Origin: Fimousia sp045616445
GTDB lineage: Bacteria > Bacillota > Clostridia > Lachnospirales > Lachnospiraceae
NCBI GenBank assembly: GCA_045616445.1
Contig: JAZLGR010000030.1
Span: 1 to 64,000, forward strand
Length of the DNA: 64,000 nucleotides
Direction of reading: 5' to 3'
A program made the position numbers and the translations under genes. Below the pieces are notes generated by a model. The model was not told the origin of the DNA, did no database searches, and saw only the letters and a list, made by a program, of their open reading frames with translations. Positions 1 to 8,838 of this stretch are shown here, in pieces; position 1 is the first letter of the stretch, and each line of letters opens with the position of its first letter.

Positions 1-59
1 AGTGCCCCTTCACTGAACAGTTATTGGACAAACGTTGAACACTTTTTGAACAAAGACAT

Positions 60-480
60 CAAAAAAGTGACGCCAAAAATTTGAATCATTCACATTCTTC
101 AAATATTTTAGACAAAAGAAATATCAATTTTTGTCGCAATAGCACTTTCCGGCTAGAAAGCCCCAGATGTGATAGCGAAAGTCTCCAAAAAGTGAGCTGG
201 ACTTGCTTTTTCACAGCTTTTCGGCAAGAATACCGGCCCACTAGAGCGAAAACGTATCACTTAAAGCAAGCCGGCAAGCTAATTGTGATAGTCCGAAAAT
301 TTTCGATATCACTTATTGGCTGCGGACGGCTAGGATGTGATATGCATCAAAAAATCATGATCACTATTTAAGAAAAATCATCAAAATGTGATATGCGCGG
401 CCGGAACACCGGTCATTTCCCATATACTCTCGCCGGAATCTAGCCGGATTCCCGGCCTTCTCTCCCCACCACCCCCACAA
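60..480. repeat. Intergenic array of TGTGATA/TATCAC inverted repeats
   Basis: There is no convincing gene in the first 628 bases. The stretch carries repeated words: TGTGATA at 168, 284, 336 and 387, and TATCAC (or GATCAC) at 255, 307 and 359. The last three of each recur every 51-52 bp. Pairs such as 284-312 and 336-364 form imperfect hairpins of about 30 nt. CCGGCTAG/CTAGCCGG-like words (150-155, 270-280, 325-333, 430-460) are interspersed. The open frame at 81-371 has no ribosome binding site and is built from these repeats, so I do not call it a gene. Function is unknown. Confidence 0.6.
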
Positions 481-489
481 CCTAACAAC

Positions 490-519
490 AAAAAAAGAAG
501 GCCGCACATTCGTGCGACC
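490..519 (-). terminator. Terminator of the glutamine synthetase gene
   Basis: GGCCGCAC-attc-GTGCGaCC hairpin with an A-run on the plus strand (490-496), which reads as a U-tract on the minus strand. It lies about 110 nt beyond the glutamine synthetase stop codon. Confidence 0.8.
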
Positions 520-628
520 CTCAGGTCTCCCAAAAAATCGTTAATATCAATAATAAAACATCAAAATCCACATTCTACCTAATTCTATCTAATTTTATCG
601 ATTGCGATCAGCATGTTTCACGCCATCA

Positions 629-2743
629 TTACACTTCAAAGATTAAATCGCCATAACTTGGCATTGGCCAAGCTTTCTTGTCAACTAACATTTCAAGTGC
701 GTCTGCTGGTTTACGGACTTTCTTCATATTTGCTGCTACAACGTCGTGGTAATATCTTGCTTTTGCAGGAATTTCCTCTTCGCCATATTTTGCAGCTTCC
801 TTAACGGATTTTTCTAATTCAACGGTTTCGATATAAAGTTCTTTTAAGTTTGATGTAATTGCGTTTAAGAGGCGTTCCTGAACGGTAACATCCATGCCAA
901 CAGCTTTTAATGTGCTGATGGATTCTGCAAGACTTGTCTGGTATGCCATAACTGCAGGAACGATGTTCTTGCGGGAGATGTTAACCATTGCAAGTGCTTC
1001 GATGTTGATTACCTTGGAGTACTGTTCGTACATGATTTCGGAACGGGAGAATAATTCATCTCTTGTATATACGCCATGTTTTTCGAATACGTCGATTGCC
1101 TTGTCTGTTGTAAGTGCTGGAATTGCATCAACCATACACTTTAAGTTTGGAAGGCCACGACGTTCTGCTTCTTCAACCCAGTCATCGGAGTAGCCATCGC
1201 CGTTGAAGACGATTCTCTGATGTTCGGATAATAATCTCTTGATGATTTCATGTGCTGTGTAGCGAGGATCTTCAGCCTGTTCCATCTCATCTGCGATTGC
1301 TGCTAATTCGTCTGCAACGATTGTGTTGAGGATGACATTCGGATCGGAGATTGACTGTGTGGAGCCAACCATACGGAATTCAAATTTGTTACCAGTGAAG
1401 GCAAATGGTGATGTTCTGTTACGGTCTGTTGCATCCTTCTGGAATGCTGGTAATGTCTGAACACCAGTTGTTAAATGTTCGCCCTGTTTTGTACGAACCG
1501 CAGTACCTGTTAAGATTAACTGGCTTACTACGTCCTGTAACTGTTCTCCTAAGAAAATGGAGATGATTGCAGGTGGTGCTTCGTGGGCACCAAGACGGGA
1601 ATCGTTACCTGGGCAGGAAGCGGATACACGAAGTAAATCTGCATGTTTGTCAACTGCTGCGATCACTGCTGCAAGGAAGATGAGGAACTCGAAGTTTTCG
1701 TGAGGTGTCTTGCCTGGATTTAATAAGTTCACGCCAGTGTTGGTTACTAAGGACCAGTTGTCGTGCTTACCGGAACCATTGATGCCTTCGAATGGTTTTT
1801 CGTGTAAGAGACATACAAGACCCTGCTGTTCTGCAACTCTCTTCATGGTTTCCATGATGAGCTGGTTATGGTCTGTTGCGATGTTGCCGGATGCATAGAT
1901 TGGTGCTAATTCATGCTGTGCTGGAGCAACTTCGTTGTGCTGAGTTTTGGCAAGGATACCAAGCTTCCAGAGTTCTTCATTCAATGCTTCCATGAAGCCT
2001 GCCACACGTTCTTTGATGGTTCCGAAGTAGTGGTCGTCTAACTCCTGACCCTTTGGAGGCATTGCGCCGAATAAGGTACGGCCTGTATAGATTAAGTCTT
2101 TTCTCTTTAAGAATTTTGCGCGGTCAACTAAGAAATATTCCTGTTCTGCGCCGACAGATACGTCAACTTTGCTTACATCTGTGTCGCCTAATGCGTGGAG
2201 CACACGAACTGCCTGTGTGTTAATCGCCTGCATGGAACGAAGAAGCGGTGTCTTCTTATCTAATGCTTCGCCACGGTAGGAACAGAATGCTGTTGGGATG
2301 CAGAGAATGGTAGCATTCGGTGTTTTCTTGATGAATGCTGGGGAAGTACAATCCCATGTTGTATATCCACGCGCTTCAAATGTTGCTCTCAATCCTCCAG
2401 ACGGGAAAGAAGATGCGTCTGGTTCGCCCTTGATCAGTTCTTTTCCGGAGAATTCAAGAAGAACTTTGCCATCAGAAGTAGGATTGATGAAAGCGTCATG
2501 CTTTTCAGCTGTGATACCAGTCATTGGCTGGAACCAGTGTGTAAAATGTGTTGCTCCCTTTTCAAGAGCCCACTCTTTCATCTCATTGGCTACAACATCG
2601 GCGATTTCAGGATTTAATTCTCTGCCATCTTCGATTGTTTTCTTTAAATCTTTGTAAACGCTCTTTGGTAAGCGTGATTTCATTACAGTTTCGTCAAATA
2701 CGTATGTGCCAAAAATGCCAGCAACGTCAATTTTTTTGCTCAT
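629..2743 (-). CDS. glnN: Type III glutamine synthetase
   Basis: ATP-dependent ligation of ammonia to glutamate in the cytoplasm, the main ammonium assimilation step. The protein is about 704 residues, the length typical of the type III (GSIII) family and far longer than GSI. Visible GSIII features include the N-terminal GIFGTYVFDE, the HFTHWFQPMTG motif near residue 80, EQEYFLVD (metal/glutamate site), NEVAPAQHELAP, and the NGSGKHDNWS nucleotide-binding loop. The ATG at 2743 is preferred; an in-frame TTG at 2749 is closer to the AAGGA box and cannot be excluded. It appears monocistronic, with its own terminator downstream. No regulatory site was recognised upstream. Confidence 0.95.
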   Translation of the reverse strand: MSKKIDVAGIFGTYVFDETVMKSRLPKSVYKDLKKTIEDGRELNPEIADVVANEMKEWALEKGATHFTHWFQPMTGITAEKHDAFINPTSDGKVLLEFSGKELIKGEPDASSFPSGGLRATFEARGYTTWDCTSPAFIKKTPNATILCIPTAFCSYRGEALDKKTPLLRSMQAINTQAVRVLHALGDTDVSKVDVSVGAEQEYFLVDRAKFLKRKDLIYTGRTLFGAMPPKGQELDDHYFGTIKERVAGFMEALNEELWKLGILAKTQHNEVAPAQHELAPIYASGNIATDHNQLIMETMKRVAEQQGLVCLLHEKPFEGINGSGKHDNWSLVTNTGVNLLNPGKTPHENFEFLIFLAAVIAAVDKHADLLRVSASCPGNDSRLGAHEAPPAIISIFLGEQLQDVVSQLILTGTAVRTKQGEHLTTGVQTLPAFQKDATDRNRTSPFAFTGNKFEFRMVGSTQSISDPNVILNTIVADELAAIADEMEQAEDPRYTAHEIIKRLLSEHQRIVFNGDGYSDDWVEEAERRGLPNLKCMVDAIPALTTDKAIDVFEKHGVYTRDELFSRSEIMYEQYSKVINIEALAMVNISRKNIVPAVMAYQTSLAESISTLKAVGMDVTVQERLLNAITSNLKELYIETVELEKSVKEAAKYGEEEIPAKARYYHDVVAANMKKVRKPADALEMLVDKKAWPMPSYGDLIFEV

Positions 2744-2857
2744 AATCAATTCATATCCTTTCAGAGATGCTCATTTTCATATCACTTCACATAATAATCT
2801 ATTTTCTCATATTTTCTTAAAATATGAAAGTTTTTTTTGAATAATGCATGAATCTAC

Positions 2858-4576
2858 TTACTTCCAGGAGCTCAACGCATGAATCTTCTTGCTGCCCTCG
2901 TCGTAGGATACTTCGATCTTATCGCCTTTTTCGATGAATAATACGCTTTCATCATCTGCGACCTTTTCTTTATATAATTCTCTGTCCTGATCCTTGATAT
3001 AGATGTAGGAGTCGCCATCCATAGTAATAAACTGGATGTCTGTTACCGTAATCTTCTTGGTAAATTCTGCTTTTTCCACCACTTCTGCCTTATCCACAAC
3101 CCCTTCTTCGGACATCATCTGTCGGTAGGAAGCAAGGACTGCCTTTTGGGAAGTGCCGGTTGCTACGATGTTGTACTTCTGTACATTCACCATGGCATAC
3201 ATTTTAACCAGCTGGCTCTTATCCTTTAATACCATGATGTAGGTTGGCTGGGAGTTGATATTGATCAGTGCCGGGAAGGATGCGGTATAGCCGAGATGCT
3301 GAACCTGACCCTCTGCTGCCTCCATGGCGGAGGTTTCGTCACAACCCACAACCGGATAATATTTGGCTTCGCCGGTACGGCCGTTCATCAATACGAAGGC
3401 GATGTTACTCTGGTCACCATTCACGGAAGTAACACCAGTGTACATCCACACGTCGCCGTCGATGACGCGGTAACCATAATCGTCGGTTGGCTGCTTACAG
3501 CCCTTATTACCGATCACACTATTGATAAATCCACCGGATAAGAGACCCTTCCAGCGATACTTCTGAAGCATCAGATCGCCGTCGTAAGCATGGTCTACCC
3601 AGTTTGGAATGTCTTTGACATCGTAATAATCACATCTGCCGGAGCATGGGTCACAGATAACCACGCCCTTTACGTCCCTCGCGCCAAATAAACCTGCATG
3701 GGCCTTCAGCACTGGACAAACGTAGAACGGATTGCCCTCTTCGTCGATTTCAAAATAATATCCTTCGAACACGGCTGTTGGATATTTGAAACGGATATGA
3801 CGAGGCAGATAATCACCAAAATAGCCGGATTGGGAATACTTCATGCCTTTGTTAAGCTTCACATATTTGGCTTCATTCTCAAGGGGATCGACTATAACAT
3901 AGCCTGGGACACCATCCTTGCGGTTATTGAACCATTTGAAAAAGCCTGCGTATTTTAACGGCGCAACCTTCATTGGGGAGCCCTTCAGGTCAAGCTGTGT
4001 GTAAGTGTTGCTGACCTCGAACTGGCTGACAACGTCGGATAAGGAACCAACCGCACGCTGTCCGATGACTGCTGCACTCTCAGAATCCATCAAAGCGATA
4101 TCCTTGATGTTGTCGGTTTCTGCGATATCTGTCACAAAATCCTGCTCTTCGATGCTGAGGAGCTTGGCATATCTGGATGCGGACAGAATCGGAGATGAGA
4201 AGATACCTCCGACAATTGCAACCACAGCCACAATAATGGCAAGGCTTCCAAAGGCTTTAGAGACCACACCCTGACTGCCGTGGCGGCTCTTATGAATATT
4301 GCCGATCAGCATGGATATAATGGCGAGGATTACGATGACGCTCAGCCACATATAAATTGACATGGTTGTAATGGCAGGCAGTGTCACATAGTAATAGATG
4401 CCGAGACCGATGATAAAAATCAAACCGATGATAAATGCTGAAAATTTACTCACCGGTTTTATGACTTTCTTCGGTTTCATCTCTTCATCGTATTCGTACA
4501 CTTCCTGATCATTCTTTCGACGCTGGTACTGACGAAAAAGCTGTGTCAGTAGCTCCACTAATGGACTACGATACAT
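2858..4576 (-). CDS. Large membrane-anchored protein of unknown function
   Basis: 572 residues. I do not recognise a named family. The N-terminal ~45 residues are cytoplasmic and charged. Three hydrophobic segments follow (about 46-68, 75-92 and 108-132), then a large extracytoplasmic region of about 430 residues rich in aromatic residues. That region contains a Cys-rich CDPCSGRCDYYDV segment near 310 and a final strand-rich domain from about 495 (TVTDIQFITMDGDSYIYI) that resembles a small OB-like or beta-barrel module. The start at 4576 has an AGGAGGT box. It lies 15 nt downstream of the 255-residue membrane protein gene and is probably cotranscribed with it. No terminator follows, only an AT-rich hairpin at 2808-2830. 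Confidence 0.7.
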   Translation of the reverse strand: MYRSPLVELLTQLFRQYQRRKNDQEVYEYDEEMKPKKVIKPVSKFSAFIIGLIFIIGLGIYYYVTLPAITTMSIYMWLSVIVILAIISMLIGNIHKSRHGSQGVVSKAFGSLAIIVAVVAIVGGIFSSPILSASRYAKLLSIEEQDFVTDIAETDNIKDIALMDSESAAVIGQRAVGSLSDVVSQFEVSNTYTQLDLKGSPMKVAPLKYAGFFKWFNNRKDGVPGYVIVDPLENEAKYVKLNKGMKYSQSGYFGDYLPRHIRFKYPTAVFEGYYFEIDEEGNPFYVCPVLKAHAGLFGARDVKGVVICDPCSGRCDYYDVKDIPNWVDHAYDGDLMLQKYRWKGLLSGGFINSVIGNKGCKQPTDDYGYRVIDGDVWMYTGVTSVNGDQSNIAFVLMNGRTGEAKYYPVVGCDETSAMEAAEGQVQHLGYTASFPALININSQPTYIMVLKDKSQLVKMYAMVNVQKYNIVATGTSQKAVLASYRQMMSEEGVVDKAEVVEKAEFTKKITVTDIQFITMDGDSYIYIKDQDRELYKEKVADDESVLFIEKGDKIEVSYDEGSKKIHALSSWK

Positions 4577-4591
4577 AGGAACACCTCCTGA

Positions 4592-5359
4592 TTAATTGTG
4601 TTTTGACACGTTACGATACTGCTGTTTGGCAGGGAATTGTCTGCCTTTTGCTGGATGAAATTTCTGATATTTTGTTCTGCACATGTGTGTTGTACAGTTT
4701 TTGCATTTTAAATTCTCATTGGTTGCATCAAAGAATCTTTCCGGATAAAGCTTGAATCGAAGCTCCCATAATAATCCCAGCACTGCTGCTACGAATACCA
4801 AACTGCTTGCGAAGCGGCCTTCTGCGAAGATCAATGGGGTCACTGTCATGAGAGAATCCCACTTGAACACGCGACAGGTAGTACAGCAGCGGTTCTTCAT
4901 AAGGAAATACTGGAATGGACAGTAGAATAATACGCAGATCAGATCGGAAAGATAATAAAACATGGTAATACATAATAAGGTCGCTTTCGTAATTAAGATT
5001 CCCTTCTTATATAAAATACCAATCACCAGATTGCCAAGTACCCATACAAGGAGCACTAAGAATGCGCCTATATTGGCATCATTGATCTGTTTTTTGATCT
5101 GTTCCACCGTCTTACCTGTTGGTGCATAATTTCTCTTAAACTGTCTCTCGCCGCCGATATGGATATGAGTGCGAGGGAAGAATTCCAGGATAAATGCCAC
5201 CATCAGAATCAGCCATAATGCGTTGACCACGTTAATCCCATGGCCCATGCCGAAGTTAGCTGTAAAATCAAGGTTTTCCGGGCTGACAATCAATTCAAAT
5301 GTTGTAAAAATAAATAAAGCGGCTCTGACCAAGAACCGTGCAAAATAAAACTGATACAT
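4592..5359 (-). CDS. Polytopic membrane protein with Cys-pair motifs
   Basis: 255 residues with about six hydrophobic segments (near 7-25, 43-60, 97-117, 122-145 and 165-190), so an integral membrane protein. Cys motifs lie in the second half: NRCCTTCRVFKWD after the central helices, and a C-terminal KCKNCTTHMCRTKYQKF. The latter could bind zinc or a metal centre on the cytoplasmic face. The C-terminal ~35 residues are strongly basic. The start has an AAGGAG box. It is first of a two-gene unit with the 572-residue protein. The family is not recognised; a role with its partner in the envelope is only inferred from adjacency. Confidence 0.65.
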   Translation of the reverse strand: MYQFYFARFLVRAALFIFTTFELIVSPENLDFTANFGMGHGINVVNALWLILMVAFILEFFPRTHIHIGGERQFKRNYAPTGKTVEQIKKQINDANIGAFLVLLVWVLGNLVIGILYKKGILITKATLLCITMFYYLSDLICVLFYCPFQYFLMKNRCCTTCRVFKWDSLMTVTPLIFAEGRFASSLVFVAAVLGLLWELRFKLYPERFFDATNENLKCKNCTTHMCRTKYQKFHPAKGRQFPAKQQYRNVSKHN

Positions 5360-5478
5360 TTATATCTATTCTCCTTCTCAATCCCTACTATTCTATCCTT
5401 ATTATAATAAAATTTCAATAACCTTTTCAAAATTAAAAAGAAACCGGTAAAATACTTTATATTTGTGACACTATCATA

Positions 5479-5534
5479 TTGACATTTGTTCCATTCTAGA
5501 TATAATAAATTTTGTCTGTTTAGTTTTGCTAAAC
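5479..5534 (+). promoter_or_regulatory. potR-potABCD promoter with downstream operator
   Basis: -35 TTGACA (5479-5484), 16-nt spacer, -10 TATAAT (5501-5506). A perfect inverted repeat GTTTAG-N5-CTAAAC (5518-5534) sits at about +5 to +22, where a bound repressor would block transcription. The first gene downstream is an XRE-cupin regulator, so autorepression of the operon is the natural inference. Confidence 0.75.
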
Positions 5535-5586
5535 TTTAAATTTATTTTTCTGAAACTTTTAATAATCAAACAAAGGAAAAAACCAT

Positions 5587-6120
5587 ATGAAAATCGGATC
5601 TAAAATCAAGCAGCTCAGAATGCTCAACGGCCTGACCCAGAGCGAATTGGCCGACCGATCGGAGCTTACCAAGGGATTCATCTCCCAGGTGGAACGAGAC
5701 TTAACTTCCCCTTCCATCGACACCTTAGTTGACATTCTGCAGGCACTTGGCACAAATTTCAGCGAATTTTTCAGTGAAGATGAACCGGAACAGATCGTCT
5801 TTAAAGACCCGGAATATTTTGAAAAAATCGACACCGAATACAAGAATAAATATGAATGGATCATTCCCAACGCACAGAAGAACGAGATGGAACCACTTCG
5901 ACTGACCTTAGGGGCAGGCGGCTCCACCATGCCAGACAATCCACACGCAGGAGAGGAGTTTGGATATGTCATTTCCGGAAGTGTCACCATCACACTTGGC
6001 AAGCAGAAATACATTGCCAAAAAGGGAGAATCCTTCTACTACACTGCAGATAAGACCCATTATCTATCGTCTAAGAATGGCGCCGTCATAATCTGGGTAA
6101 GCTCACCACCCAGCTTTTAA
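5587..6120 (+). CDS. XRE-cupin transcriptional regulator of polyamine uptake
   Basis: 177 residues. An N-terminal XRE-type helix-turn-helix (about 5-60: SKIKQLRMLNGLTQSELADRS...ISQVERDLTSPSIDTL) is joined to a C-terminal cupin_2 barrel (about 105-172, with EEFGYVISGSVTITLG). This is the PuuR-like architecture that senses polyamines or related ligands. It is the first gene of the operon, 27 nt before potA, under the promoter at 5479 and next to a palindromic operator. The likely role is ligand-responsive repression of potABCD; the ligand is inferred from context, not from the sequence. Confidence 0.85.
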   Translation: MKIGSKIKQLRMLNGLTQSELADRSELTKGFISQVERDLTSPSIDTLVDILQALGTNFSEFFSEDEPEQIVFKDPEYFEKIDTEYKNKYEWIIPNAQKNEMEPLRLTLGAGGSTMPDNPHAGEEFGYVISGSVTITLGKQKYIAKKGESFYYTADKTHYLSSKNGAVIIWVSSPPSF

Positions 6121-6147
6121 TACATCAATCCGGAGGATCACACGACT

Positions 6148-7194
6148 ATGAAAAACAAACTTATTGAACTGAAAGGCATCACAAAATCATTTGACCAGCA
6201 GGTGGTGCTTCACGATATCGATCTCATTATCTATGAGAATGAATTTCTTACTCTGTTAGGCCCAAGTGGCTGTGGGAAGACAACCATTCTTCGAATCATT
6301 GGAGGATTCGAGGAAGCAGACAAAGGCGAAGTCATCTTCGATGGCAAAGATATCGCCAAACTTCCTCCTTATAAGAGAGAAGTCAACACTGTATTCCAGA
6401 AATATGCCCTGTTCCCATTCCTGAATGTATTTGACAATGTGGCATTCGGCTTAAATATCAAGAAGGTCAACAAGGCGGAGACCAAGAAGCGTGTCCTTGA
6501 CATGTTAAAGTTAGTTGGTCTCGAGGGCTTTGAAAAACGTAAGATCGACCAGTTATCCGGTGGTCAGCAGCAGCGTGTTGCCATTGCCCGCGCATTGGTC
6601 AACGAACCTAAGGTACTGCTTCTTGACGAACCGCTCTCTGCTCTGGATGCAAAGCTTCGTAAAGAAATGCAGATGGAGCTTAAGAAAATCCAGAAGAAGG
6701 TCGGTATCACATTCATCTTCGTTACCCACGATCAGGAGGAAGCATTATCCATGTCTGATACCGTTGTTGTTATGAACCATGGTAACATTCAGCAGATTGG
6801 CCGCCCAATCGACATTTATAATGAACCAAAGAACCGTTTTGTTGCAGGATTCATCGGCGAATCCAATATCATTCCTGCTGTCATGAAGGAAGACTTTTTG
6901 GTAGCATTTGACGGAGTGGACTTTAAGTGCGTGGATGAAGGATTTGCACCGAATGAAGCAGTTGAAGTAGTCCTTCGTCCGGAAGATTTAGTGCTTACCC
7001 CTCCACAGTACGGCAAGTTAACCGGTGTGGTAAAAGATATTACCTTCAAGGGCGTTCACTACGAAATCATCTTAGAGGGCAAAGCCCGCAACTACAAAGC
7101 ACAGACAACGGAATATTATGAAATCGGAACCGAACTCGGCATCTCCGTCATCCCTGACAATATCCACGTAATGCACCAGATGAAGGAGGTATAA
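6148..7194 (+). CDS. potA: Spermidine/putrescine ABC transporter ATP-binding protein
   Basis: ATPase subunit powering polyamine import. The 348 residues contain Walker A GPSGCGKTT (about 39-47), a Q-loop, the ABC signature LSGGQQQRVAIARAL (about 134-148), Walker B VLLLDEP and the switch His in FVTHDQEEA. The C-terminal ~110 residues form the TOBE/OB regulatory domain usual in PotA, ending near DNIHVM. Length and neighbours are canonical. It is followed 3 nt later by potB. Confidence 0.95.
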   Translation: MKNKLIELKGITKSFDQQVVLHDIDLIIYENEFLTLLGPSGCGKTTILRIIGGFEEADKGEVIFDGKDIAKLPPYKREVNTVFQKYALFPFLNVFDNVAFGLNIKKVNKAETKKRVLDMLKLVGLEGFEKRKIDQLSGGQQQRVAIARALVNEPKVLLLDEPLSALDAKLRKEMQMELKKIQKKVGITFIFVTHDQEEALSMSDTVVVMNHGNIQQIGRPIDIYNEPKNRFVAGFIGESNIIPAVMKEDFLVAFDGVDFKCVDEGFAPNEAVEVVLRPEDLVLTPPQYGKLTGVVKDITFKGVHYEIILEGKARNYKAQTTEYYEIGTELGISVIPDNIHVMHQMKEV

Positions 7195-7197
7195 TCC

Positions 7198-8019
7198 ATG
7201 AAACATTATCGTTCCATGATTTCTCCATATGTGCTGTGGGCATTCGGATTTATCATTGTTCCATTTATCATGATCGTCGTTTACGCATTCACCGACGGGG
7301 GCCTGTCCCTGACAGATGCAAGTCTCTCTTTAGAGAGCTTCCGCGAGATGTTCGATCCTCTGTATTTTACTGTATTCAGCCGTTCCTTCTCCACAGGTAT
7401 CCTGACCACCTTACTTTGTCTGCTGATCGGATATCCAATGGCATTCTTCATCACCAAATTCGATGAACGAATCCAGGGAACCCTGATTTTAATCACCACT
7501 ATCCCAATGTGGATCAACCTGTTACTTCGTACCTATGCATGGATCGGTATCTTATCCGACAAAGGTATCTTAAATTCCGTACTTCACTTATTCGGAATCG
7601 GACCGGTATCCGTCATGTATACAGGTATCGCAGTAAACTTAGGTCTGGTATGTAACTTCCTGCCATTTATGATCCTGCCAATCCATACTTCCTTAAGCAA
7701 GATGGATCCGGCACTCCTTGAGGCTGCCTATGACCTCGGGGCCAACAAAGTGCAGGCCTTTACGAGAGTCATTTTCAAATACAGCATCCCAGGCGTATTA
7801 AATGGTGTGATCATCACCTTCTTAATGGCAATTTCCGCCTTCGTTATTCCGAAAATGCTCGGTGGCGGACAATATACACTCCTCGGAAACCTGATCGAAA
7901 ATCAGTTTATTTCCGTAGGTAACTGGAACTTCGGAGCTGCAATCTCCTTAATTTTAGCAGTAGTCATCTTAGCGGCCATCTCTTTCTTAAAGAGAATCGA
8001 CCCGGACGGCATGATTTAG
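7198..8019 (+). CDS. potB: Spermidine/putrescine ABC transporter permease PotB
   Basis: Integral membrane permease, 273 residues and about six transmembrane helices. The EAA loop (EAAYDLGANKVQAFTRVIFKYS, about 177-198) contacts PotA. It belongs to the binding-protein-dependent transport inner membrane family. It sits between potA and potC with 3- and 12-nt gaps, so translation is probably coupled. PotB and PotC form the heterodimeric channel. Confidence 0.93.
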   Translation: MKHYRSMISPYVLWAFGFIIVPFIMIVVYAFTDGGLSLTDASLSLESFREMFDPLYFTVFSRSFSTGILTTLLCLLIGYPMAFFITKFDERIQGTLILITTIPMWINLLLRTYAWIGILSDKGILNSVLHLFGIGPVSVMYTGIAVNLGLVCNFLPFMILPIHTSLSKMDPALLEAAYDLGANKVQAFTRVIFKYSIPGVLNGVIITFLMAISAFVIPKMLGGGQYTLLGNLIENQFISVGNWNFGAAISLILAVVILAAISFLKRIDPDGMI

Positions 8020-8031
8020 GGAGGGCAGAGC

Positions 8032-8838
8032 ATGAAAAAGATTCAGACATCCAAAATTTTTTACAGTCTTTATATCGGCGTGATCTTCGCATTTTTCTAT
8101 CTGCCGATTGCTGTAACCATGTTTTTCTCCTTTAACAGTTCCAAATCACTGACACATTTTTCCGGGTTCTCCCTGCGCTGGTATGTAGCACTGCTTAAGG
8201 ATACGGAAATCATGTCAGCGGTATACGTATCGATTTCCATTGCGGTTCTCGCTACGATCATTTCCACGGTCATCGGCACCTTAACGGCCATCGGTCTTTC
8301 CAAATGCCGTAAGCTGCTCCGTGAGATGTTACTGAACGTAAACAATATCCCGATGATGAATCCGGATATCGTAACTGCCATCGGATTTATGATCTTATTC
8401 TCATCCCTGCGAATTCCAAAGGGATATTACACCATGCTGATGGCACATATTACCTTCTGTATTCCATATGTGATCACAAGTGTTTATCCAAAGATCAAGA
8501 CATTAGATCCAAACCTTGCCGATGCGGCCATGGATTTAGGTGCATCCCCATTCCAGGCACTTTATAAGGTACTCATTCCGATGCTTCGCGAAGGTATATT
8601 TGCCGGCGCGCTGCTTGCGTTTACCATGTCCTTCGATGACTTCGTAATTTCCTACTTTGTAACAGGAAATGGCGTGTCCAACATCTCCATCATCGTATAT
8701 AACATGACCAAACGTACCAATCCGACAATTAATGCATTGTCTACCATTGTAATCTTGGTAATTTTTGTTACAATGTTTATAGTTAAGGTTATTCCATATT
8801 TGAGAAATCGAAATAAGAAAGGAACCGTCAGCGTATGA
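8032..8838 (+). CDS. potC: Spermidine/putrescine ABC transporter permease PotC
   Basis: 268 residues with six predicted transmembrane segments and the EAA-type loop DAAMDLGASPFQALYKVLIP (about 163-182). It is the partner of PotB in the membrane channel. The last codons overlap the potD start by 4 nt (ATGA), which indicates translational coupling to the binding protein. The C-terminus is basic (YLRNRNKKG), consistent with a cytoplasmic end. Confidence 0.93.
   Translation: MKKIQTSKIFYSLYIGVIFAFFYLPIAVTMFFSFNSSKSLTHFSGFSLRWYVALLKDTEIMSAVYVSISIAVLATIISTVIGTLTAIGLSKCRKLLREMLLNVNNIPMMNPDIVTAIGFMILFSSLRIPKGYYTMLMAHITFCIPYVITSVYPKIKTLDPNLADAAMDLGASPFQALYKVLIPMLREGIFAGALLAFTMSFDDFVISYFVTGNGVSNISIIVYNMTKRTNPTINALSTIVILVIFVTMFIVKVIPYLRNRNKKGTVSV

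Noticed and set aside
81..371. 96-residue open frame
   Set aside because: No ribosome binding site, low-complexity composition and complete overlap with the TGTGATA/TATCAC repeats.
2808..2845. Terminator between the 572-residue protein gene and the glutamine synthetase gene
   Set aside because: The AT-only stem is followed by Ts only on the plus strand, where no gene is transcribed toward it.
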